This document shows positions 56,693 to 64,000 of a DNA stretch of 64,000 nucleotides, in pieces. The stretch lies in contig KL647300.1 in NCBI GenBank assembly GCA_000727475.1, forward strand, positions 2,051,233 to 2,115,232, given 5' to 3'. A program made the position numbers and the translations under genes. The DNA comes from Sarcocystis neurona. Its lineage: Eukaryota > Apicomplexa > Conoidasida > Eucoccidiorida > Sarcocystidae. Position 1 is the stretch's first letter. Every line of letters starts with the position of its first letter. The notes beneath the pieces were generated by a model that had not been told where the DNA came from, made no database searches, and saw nothing but the letters and a program-made list of their open reading frames with translations.

Positions 56693-57088
56693 GTGTGTAT
56701 GTATCTGTACATATACACGGGCTTCCACGAATCCATCAACCTGTCGGTGTACGGAGGATACTTTTTGAATTTGCTCGTGTGCGTACAAGCAAGAATATTG
56801 ATTAAAATGATGGTCGTGATAACTGTTGTTGCTGCAATAAAATCGGGATTTTTGCTTAACGCACGACGGCGTGTGAAGCTGTTGCAGCTGTTACACGACA
56901 ACCCACGCGCCACTTTCGCACTTTTGGAGATTTTCGACACGACATGCCTTATCGTCTTGCTGGGGATGCGGATAAAACTCGCCCGCATGCCTGTGTACAG
57001 TTCTACAAATACGTGCGAGTGTGCGTACTCTCATATGAGTACAATTGTCTACCTGGGTGTACATGGGTGTACACTTGCACATACGTAG
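56693..57088 (+). CDS. Candidate open frame with hydrophobic segments, unidentified
   Basis: The middle of this frame (about 56750-56990) reads as a hydrophobic stretch (YFLNLLVCVQARILIKMMVV, ITVVAAIKSGFLL) followed by ARRRVKLLQLLHDNPRATF and a second hydrophobic segment (TCLIVLLGM). This would suit part of a membrane protein. The ends are repeat-derived, no splice sites were defined, and the minus strand is also open. It may be chance. Confidence 0.15.
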   Translation: MCMYLYIYTGFHESINLSVYGGYFLNLLVCVQARILIKMMVVITVVAAIKSGFLLNARRRVKLLQLLHDNPRATFALLEIFDTTCLIVLLGMRIKLARMPVYSSTNTCECAYSHMSTIVYLGVHGCTLAHT

Positions 57089-58767
57089 ACTTTGGATGTG
57101 TATCCTTGTCCACATAGCTATCTCTGTATGTGGGTGTATCTATCCGTACGCAAATTGTGTGGATAGATAATGTGTACGGAGGCAGAGTTTCGGACTTCCA
57201 TTTATTTATCTATCCCTCTGCGTGTGTGTATGCACAGAGTAACGAGTATGCAGGCAGGTAGCGTGGAGGAAGTGTATGGGGGCCCATAGAGGAATATGAT
57301 ATTGTTCGAAAGGCGTGAAAGCGGTGTGGTCTGTGGGGGCCACTCAAGCCGAAAAGCACGACTCGCCGACTACGCCGGTAGCAGCAGCAGCTCTAGCAAC
57401 AGAAGCGACAGACCAGTTCGTTCGTGCTTATCGCTCGTTGCCACGTGTTCATCGGCACACTCCGCCAGCTGCTCGTAGGCGGCTGTTAACGTGGCTTGTC
57501 TTCTATACAGTAAATGAATCTTCTCCTCGACAACGTTGCCACTCCTCTCACCGCCTTGACTATGGATACTTCAGGTATCCACTCGAAGAGAACAGCAAAA
57601 GCTGTTACTGTCCGTCTTGTCTGCTCGTAGGGGGTACCCGCGAAGCCACATGCCACCCACATGCACGTATCCACATACAGATGTGTATGTGTGTATATAT
57701 TTATGTACATATATGTAGATGTGCGTGGAGTTAGTCTACGGAGGTTTTCCCACTACCAAGATATTCTGCAGTGAATTTAACAGGAATCACGACGAATCTG
57801 CGCGTCACGTTGAATACAGGATCCAAGACTTCTTTTTCTAGAGCTAAAGGCGGACTTTCACGAAAGTCATTACATACGGTAATTCAGTAGACAGAATTGG
57901 AATTTTTACTATCGCCATGATCCTCAACACTCTTTCTAGCGTCTTAGAAGGGATGATCACTGATTCGAAGAACTAGAGTATTTACACCGCTAACAGTGCA
58001 GACTAACAAGTCAGCTATCCTTGAGATGTCTCACAGAGGGGACAAGTGAACTAGCGCAAGAGTGCGTGAATAGGGATAATGCAACCTAAAGGACGTGACT
58101 TTCAAGAATATTAGCATAACCTGCTGCGCTTCAGCATATGGGTCTCACTAGAAGTGTGCGAGCTAGTGGAAAACAGTAGAATAAGCGAACAAATTTGAGC
58201 TGTCTCCCTAAGAGGACAGAATCTCCTACGCGCAGCACGCGAAGCAGCAGGATCTACAGGTATCTTACAAGTTTCCCTTTTCAGCCCCTGTTACTGCTGT
58301 TGTCTCAAATACAGGATACGCACTTGATTCACTGAAACGACGTGCTGATTTTATCCATTGACCGTGTAATATGCATACGAAAGGCGGAGCACGGATGAAT
58401 CATTGTGGTTAAAACGACACGCGGACTTATCGTTCTGTCCCAAGAAGTCACAGAGTGCTTGAGAGTAACATCTCCCGTCGCTCTAGTGACGAAGGTCTCT
58501 TCCCGTAGAACTGAAGCAAGCTAAACGTAGAATCTTAAAGCTGTTTGTCCAAATATGACCGAAGCCAAAATTCGTAAACTTCCAATATGCACGTTTGACA
58601 CGTGAGAATAACAGGGTGTGCTCCTGCCTTTCTGCCCTTCTGTGGCGAGCGCATATCAAAGTGACCACAAGACCATCAACTTTTGGGTCGGTGTATGTTT
58701 AAGTACGATGTACGTATACACCTGAATTATTGCGGGCTGCACAAACGTGAGTGATTCGCGTAGAGGG

Positions 58768-58941
58768 GACGTGTCACGCGTGTCTTCTTTCCTCGAAAAG
58801 GAAAGTACAAGAAGGAAGCATTCAAGCAGGACGGAAACTCTTACGCATACACATACACATACACATATATATGTGTTTACATTATCGAATGTGCACGGAA
58901 TGCAAGAAGCGTCCTGGTATAGAGCGGCACGCTTGCAGCCG
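58768..58941 (-). repeat. Dispersed repeat copy A (inverted)
   Basis: Read on the minus strand it begins gctgcaagcgtgccgctct, passes through a TA/TG microsatellite, and ends gtttccgtcctgcttgaatg then cttttcgaggaaagaagac. It matches copy C (59785-59965) in the opposite orientation, including the order unique-microsatellite-unique. Copy B abuts it head to head. Confidence 0.8.
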
Positions 58942-59105
58942 CACGTCGATCGAATCAATAGATAACGTACGCATATATGTATCTATACATATACACACAC
59001 GTGTATATCTATATATATATATATGTATATATATATATGCGTATAAATATCCGTATTATCTGCATGGTTACTACGTGGTTGCTTCTTTCTTCGAGGGAAC
59101 CAGTC
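58935..59105 (+). repeat. Dispersed repeat copy B
   Basis: The right half (aaatatccgtattatctgca then ggttgcttctttcttcgagg) matches copies A and C. The left half is more diverged but keeps a gataacgtacgcatatatgt segment and a (TA)n core. With copy A it forms a head-to-head inverted pair. Confidence 0.6.
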
Positions 59106-59784
59106 TCTATCGAAAGCCCTTTCCGCACGCCTGTGCCCCTCTGCATGAATATCGGTAATGGTTGACCTGCTTCGACAGTCCTCCACTTGACCGGGGTAGA
59201 CAAAAGCTAGTTGAATCATTCGACGCACACAGTGGCTTTGTGTTTCTCATTCTGCGCATGGGCTTATTGAAAAAAAAAAGTCGTTCTTCGACACTACTGT
59301 CGACGAGGTTAACTCACTACAGAGCCAAGTATCTTCCGTATGCAAACTGAGCAGGTGGGTTCCGTCGTCCAGTACGAACGTGGTAGTATCTTTGTCGTAA
59401 CCTTAGTCAGCCTTAGTACGTGACGCTCAGCAAAAAATAGCGTTACCACACTTTACTATCGAAGGAGAAAAGTAACTAGCTAATGCTCAACAAATTAGCA
59501 GTTGTGACTAACTGCGTGCAAGTGAACACCGTCAAAACTCATCTTTACCGATTTATCACATGTTTACATGGTGTTCACGACCCCTTCGATACGGTTTTCC
59601 GATGCGTTCATTGAGAGTGCGAAGCATTCTTCTAGTTCATGATGCGGTGGCAGTCCATCAGGGACTTGTGCAAACGCGTGCAGAAGAAAGTAGAAGTGCT
59701 TCTCATGGAAACGAGCAGTGAGTACTGGTCGTACCGATACCAAACAGTTCAGTTAACCGTACTTACACGTGAGCGACGCTTCGA

Positions 59785-59965
59785 TGGACATGCAGCTACA
59801 AGCGTGCCGCTCGATATTTTCCGCTCATCGCATTCTACGTATAATGGATTATGTAAGCACGTATGTACATGTGTATATATATATATATATATGTGCGTGT
59901 AAGTTTCCGTATTAACTGGATGCTTGCTACCGGCTTTTTTTTTCTCGAGAAAAGAAGACGTGCGC
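59785..59965 (+). repeat. Dispersed repeat copy C
   Basis: It begins gcagctacaagcgtgccgct, has a TA/TG core at 59860-59900, and ends aagtttccgtattaactgga, then tgcttgctaccggc and ctcgagaaaagaagac. Its match to copy A on both sides of the microsatellite shows the element moved or duplicated as a unit of about 180 bp. Confidence 0.8.
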
Positions 59966-60568
59966 AACTCGTTTCCTCTGCACTAGTCACGGGTGTTCGC
60001 GTGGCAGGATAGCCGAAAAAAGGTTGAATAACTCAAGGTATTAAACACTAAATGTATTGTAATGTATGACGCCCGTCGGACTCAATCTGCGTAGCGAGTT
60101 CGTCGGCTCGCGCTCGCTCACGAGGACTGCGGTAAGAAGCCTACACAAAAATTTCCACCCCTGTCGTGTTGCACGCAGAAGTAATCCTTTCTTTTTCATC
60201 GTCTCGTTTTTCCCAAACATTATCGGCTGCCTCACCATCAGTCGTTCTCAACTGTTGACAGCGTAGCCTTAGGAGGTGCGCCGCGTCAGTCCTACGGTGG
60301 ATCTGCTGATACACGGTACTGTCTGATTCCGCATGCTTACGAAATACCTCGGTCGCACCTTCACTGCTTTCCACCCCAATCGTCGAGTCAGCTCTTTTCC
60401 TCTCTCTCTCTTTCTCTCCGTGGGCCGCTTCATATTCTGAGGACCCTACAAGTGTCAACTTCCCATCCCAGGCGCCTAGTGTCTGCAGTTTTTCTGCACA
60501 CACGTGACGCGTGACGCCCTTCACTAACTTTGAGGCACAACGACACACGCAGCATTCCTTATTGGTCA

Positions 60569-60808
60569 ATGAAGACGGCAAGCTCAGGAAGAGCAGAGAA
60601 AGCAGGAGGAGGGTCTCAGCCACCTGTTTGCAACGAGCATAACGAAAGATGCCGAAGGAAGACAAATCGGTATATCACCTTTTCATGGGACGAGTACCGA
60701 AAGCTGCCGAGGAAGGACGGGTTCGACACTATCCATGCCTTCATGAAACCGCTGTTTTCTTTTTTGGGACTGGACCCCTCCGCCAATGCTGGACGAGGGC
60801 AGGAGTAG
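60569..60808 (+). CDS. Candidate small open frame, 79 residues, unidentified
   Basis: It starts at ATG 60569 and reads MKTASSGRAEKAGGG, then RYITFSWDEYRKLPRKDGFD, IHAFMKPLFSFLGLDP and a stop. The second half has balanced, protein-like composition. A pyrimidine-rich tract lies on the same strand upstream (60390-60430). Overlapping frames exist on both strands (60649-60975 plus; 60141-60665 minus, which has no ATG). No family was recognised, and it could be an exon of a larger gene or chance. Confidence 0.25.
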   Translation: MKTASSGRAEKAGGGSQPPVCNEHNERCRRKTNRYITFSWDEYRKLPRKDGFDTIHAFMKPLFSFLGLDPSANAGRGQE

Positions 60809-61147
60809 TAGTCTTCGTAGGTACGCACGCACTCCCTACGTTTCCCGTGGAAACAGAAGTATTCACCTGTCGAGCGGGTACAGGGGCGGAGAAATGCGTT
60901 AGTTCAAAGGCGGTGAAAATTGTCAAGCACCTTTGTGCTCCGCAGTCTGTTATGACAGAAAGGTGCCACCTTTGATGGAGGACTCCCATCTGTTCTCGTC
61001 AAGCTGTTCGTCTGGCGAACAGCATCTCGTTTGTGATTTTGTAACTTCCATAAAAACATACATACATGTGCTTTTTACGAGTGAATGTACACACACAGCG
61101 TATATCTACGTCTAAACACGCACTACACAGGTGATTGGTAAGGACTT

Positions 61148-61255
61148 ATGCACAACAACGCACACACGATGCTTCACGAGGATTCTTGCTACTTTGACGC
61201 ATACGACTCCCTGTTTTACGCACTGTATTACCTAGAAGATCCCGAATCAGGTTCT
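61148..61255 (+). CDS. Candidate exon, acidic/aromatic, unidentified
   Basis: The frame reads HTMLHEDSCYFDAYDSLFYA then LYYLEDPESG, an acidic and aromatic segment unlike the translated repeats around it. It is followed by gttctc, a poor donor. An upstream acacag acceptor-like site lies near 61131. No family or partner exon was identified. Confidence 0.2.
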
Positions 61256-61408
61256 CTTCCTTTGCATTTCTTCCTCTTCGAACCTTCGTTCTGTTGCACC
61301 CTCTTTCAGCAGGCACGTCTCAGAAACAGTGATGTATAATCACAGCCCCCCCATATATGCGGTGGTCCTCCGCGCACAAAGCGCATACCCGCGCACACAC
61401 AAAGAAAC

Positions 61409-61410
61409 GG

Positions 61411-61448
<38 letters not shown>

Positions 61449-61460
61449 ATATGTTGGTGA
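61409..61460. repeat. Pure (TA)n microsatellite
   Basis: An uninterrupted AT dinucleotide run of about 30 bases (61414-61444) is flanked by tacat and tgtgtatatg. It is the purest TA run in the window and so probably the most recently expanded. Confidence 0.9.
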
Positions 61461-63638
61461 TGCCGTCTTGAGTTGTGAGGAGTTCAGTCTTCTATAAGGT
61501 CTCGAATCAAGTCCTGTTCGTTAGTGCTTTTCTTCGTCGGTCCTTTCGAGCTTCCCTTCTGCTGCGTGTTGATTCTCTGCTCTGTTTTCTGTGTTGTAGC
61601 AACCGTGTGGACGGTTGTCGGTGCTCGTCCACAACAACGCATCCACCAAGAGGTTATCGTGACTATCGACATACGTCTAGCAGCTCGCGCTGCTTTCCTT
61701 TTCCTGAGCCGTCGTATGTTTCGAAGATCGAGGCGGGTGGTCGTTCCAGAAGTTTTGAGGCACCAGCAGCACAACAGCGAAGTCTTCTTCCTCAGAACAG
61801 ACAGAACGGAGAAGCCGGCTGATGATGCGCTGCTGCAGCGCCGCAGCTGTTGTAATTCTGTGTCCGGTTAGGCGTCGTCAACTACCGGCGTGTACAGGTG
61901 GACATTATAGCAGCAGTTCTTCTCTGCCCGTGCCGTAGCAGCAAAAACTACGTCTTCACCGTCTTTTCTGCGTCTTTTCGTCCCCCCGTCTCTCGCCATC
62001 GTTTTCTTTTTGAGAACAACTTCTTCCTGTGTCTTCCTCTGCTTGCTTTCGTATTGTGCTTTTACGGCTTCCGCTTCCTCTTCATCTTCTTCTTCGTCTC
62101 GTCCCTGTTGTTCGTGCTGCAGGTTCCGCTTTCTTTCGTATCCGTCTGTCTTCCTTTCTTCGCGTCCTCTTCTTCCTCGTCTTCTTTTCTTCCCTTCTGG
62201 AGTTGGATTCGCCGTAGAAAACAATGTCGATTCATTTTTGTTGGTGGACGTGTACAGCGCGACAATTCCATCGTCGCTGCCAGGTACTTCTCCCTCGCAT
62301 TTCTTCTGCGGACCACGAAGACGAAGGCTGCCTGCTGTTTGCTGCAGAAGCCAAAGCCGATAGTCATCTGCTGCTCTATTAGCGTCTGCCGGTGCTGCTG
62401 CTGCTCACGCGCACGGAGCTTTTCTTCGCCGTACTTCAGCAGCAGCTGCGGAAACAGCAAAAAACGGTCGTTTCATTGTCTTGTGCTCGCGTCGCCCGTG
62501 TTGCAGCACTTTCCCGCCTCTTCCTTTCCTACCTGTTCCCCCTCGTGCAGGAGCAGCAACCGCCTAAACGCAGCTACCGAAGAGCAGCGGCACCACAGCA
62601 GCAGCAGCAGCAGCTGACGTGCAACAGCGTAAGAGCGGCAGCAACAGCGTAAGGGCGGCTGCTACAGCGAATCCACACAGCTACAGCAACGACGACAAAC
62701 GAGAAAACTGTCTGTTTTGATTTACCTTGTGGCCGTAGTCTAGAACCCCGGCTGAGCTCAGCAGCAGTAGCAGGAGGAAGGAGAAGAGCAGGAGCGCTCG
62801 CGTCGCCGACAGAGCAGCAGCCCACGAGCAGCAGCGGCAGCAGCACCGCTGAACTGGCGGCTGCTGCTGCAAACCCAGCCTCCCTGCAACCATACTGGCA
62901 ACTGGTGCCGCTGCTCGTTTTCCTCACCCAGCAGTCGCGTCAGCAGTAAATCAACCTCTCAGCAGCAGCGGCGGGAAGCTACGTCGTGGTCTCTTCGCAG
63001 GAGACGCGCAGCGGAGACGCAGCAGAAACAGCAGCAGAACGAGGTCTGCGCAGCTGCAGCAGGGGACATCTGTAAAGCGGCAGATAGGTAGCACGCCTCT
63101 TGCGGCAGCAGCAGCAGCAGCTGAAAGGACACGCGGTGACGCGGATGCGGGTTGGGAAGGGGAGAGCCAGAAGATCAACCAGAACGAAAGGAAGAAAAAA
63201 TGATATGGAAGAAGCGGAGGCGTAGGGCAGACACCCCAGCGGCACCAGCAGCAGCAGTTCTTCAGCAATTCGGGCAGGCGGCAGTGGTAATGAAAGAACA
63301 GCGCTGAAGAAGCCGCAGCAGAGCAGCAGCGGCGAGATGCCGCAGCAACTTCTTCCCATTCTTCCGTCGTCTTCTGAGAGTAGCGGCCTGCATGCAGACG
63401 GTCGTCTGCACAGAGCCGGAGAGAGAGGAGGCGGTGTGACCGCGATAGAAACTCAAGGCAGCAGTAGCAGCAGCAGCAACAGCGCAGCTCCGCAGCAGCA
63501 GCAGCAGGCACAGCGCAGCTCCGCAGCTGCAGCAGCAGCAAGAGACGTGAGCAGCAGCAGCAGCAGCGCGATCTTTGTGCTCAGTCGGCAGAAATAAGAA
63601 GGGCGTAGTGAACCGTCGGCAGGGATGGTTGACGCCTG

Positions 63639-63991
63639 ATGATGCACAGCGCCCGAGGCAGCGACCCCCGGAAGACAGCAAGAGAAAAAGTACGTGAAGG
63701 CGAGTCAGCTGCAGCACTGGAGTAGTGGCAGCAGCAGCAGGAGGGAGAACAACAGCCGGACGGTGCAGCAGGAGTTGCAGGGGGAGAGGGAGCAGCAGCC
63801 GCAGCAGCAGAAACTATACTCCTACGAGCCGAAGACGCAGCAGCAGAAACAATACTCCTACGAGCCGAAGACGCAGCAGCAGTATCAGCAGCACAAAGGG
63901 CAGGTCAGGCAGCAGCAGGTGCGGCGCAGGGGCAGCAGCAGAAAGACGGGAAGGAGCAACAGCAGCTGCAGCAGCAGGGAGAGTCACCACA
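63639..63991 (+). CDS. Gln-rich protein with 12-residue tandem repeat, partial exon
   Basis: The frame is open from 63639 and carries EKKYVKASQLQHWSSGSSS, Gln-rich blocks, and two near-perfect 12-residue repeats of the form QQQKxYSYEPKT (36-nt period; units beginning near 63802 and 63838), then QQQYQQHKGQ and a basic Ser/Arg tail. A donor-like site (CACAG then GTAGG) occurs at 63992, next to an in-frame stop, so this is probably an internal exon with the gene continuing beyond the window. Repeat units with non-CAG codons conserved at the protein level argue for real coding. Homopolymeric Gln encoded by CAG is characteristic of Eimeria-type genomes. Function unknown; the start is not defined. 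Confidence 0.45.
63802..63873 (+). repeat. 36-bp coding tandem repeat (two copies)
   Basis: Two adjacent copies of cagcagcagaaaNNatactc followed by ctacgagccgaagacg differ only at two adjacent bases (Leu versus Gln codon). A third, partial copy (cagcagcag then tat) follows. Confidence 0.9.
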
Positions 63992-64000
63992 GGTAGGAGG

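Larger units (their letters stand above)
55566..60568. other. Gene-poor stretch downstream of IMP3
   Basis: The first few hundred bases are probably the IMP3 3' untranslated region. TA tracts lie near 55845-55865, 56180-56200, 56300-56420, 56640-56680 and 57690-57715. Open frames at 56693-57088 and 57315-57734 have partly protein-like composition. A three-copy dispersed repeat lies at 58768-59965. No conserved protein was recognised. Confidence 0.55.
60809..63638. other. Segment before the Gln-rich frame, mixed low-complexity frames
   Basis: From 61500 the plus strand is pyrimidine-rich, and from 62360 it becomes CAG/CTG-rich. Frames are open on both strands: minus 61868-62460 is Lys/Glu/Arg-rich, and plus 62392-62652 and 63337-63597 carry Gln, Ser and Ala runs. 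None has a recognisable domain or a clear start, so no gene is called. One of the plus CAG-rich frames may be an upstream exon of the Gln-rich gene at the right edge. Confidence 0.45.

Noticed and set aside
60141..60665. 174-codon minus-strand frame with a signal-peptide-like hydrophobic stretch near its N-terminus.
   Set aside because: No ATG precedes the hydrophobic segment (the frame opens at TTG), and the opposite strand has an equally plausible ATG-started frame.

Overview
The window looks like nuclear DNA from an eimeriid coccidian (an Eimeria- or Cyclospora-like apicomplexan). The evidence is compositional and by gene content: eukaryotic genes split by many GT-AG introns, CAG/CTG-rich stretches encoding Gln/Ala/Ser runs, and very abundant degenerate TA/TG/CA/CG dinucleotide tracts. 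A flagellar outer-arm dynein gene is present, which fits a parasite with flagellated microgametes. Genus is inferred, not proven.

Three genes can be named. (1) Ribosomal protein eS28 (RPS28), minus strand, 7620-7826, an intact 68-residue coding sequence in one exon. (2) An axonemal outer-arm dynein intermediate chain of the DNAI1/IC78 class, plus strand, 15196-40525. I assembled it by hand from 16 exons whose junctions all keep frame. It encodes about 656-662 residues in 25.3 kb, so introns make up about 92% of the gene. (3) IMP3, the U3 snoRNP / SSU-processome protein, plus strand, 49599-55565. It has four exons, 183 residues, and introns filling about 91% of the gene.

Less certain coding signals are a 1.1 kb Ala/Gln/Lys-rich open frame on the minus strand (43252-44391) with KKWVPPSLRAR and RRTRWGED motifs, and a Gln-rich frame with a 12-residue tandem repeat running to the right edge (63639-63991). 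Several short candidate exons at 695-890, 56693-57088, 60569-60808 and 61148-61255 are given at low confidence.

Layout: 1-7.6 kb has no recognisable gene (repeat tracts, one candidate exon, one purine block). RPS28 is at 7.6-7.8 kb. From 7.8 to 15.2 kb there is no recognisable gene, with a 75-bp tandem repeat at 11.5 kb and a local duplication at 13.3 kb. DNAI1 spans 15.2-40.5 kb. Then come a repeat-rich spacer, the minus-strand low-complexity frame (43.3-44.4 kb), another spacer, IMP3 (49.6-55.6 kb), a gene-poor stretch with a dispersed/inverted repeat family (58.8-60 kb), and a CAG-rich segment to the end. The genes do not form a pathway: they serve the cytosolic ribosome, ribosome assembly and the flagellar axoneme. 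Most other long open frames are chance frames or shadows in repeats. No mobile element with coding capacity, CRISPR array, tRNA or rRNA gene was recognised. I did not see a convincing novel multi-gene system; the strongest unusual property is the intron and repeat architecture.
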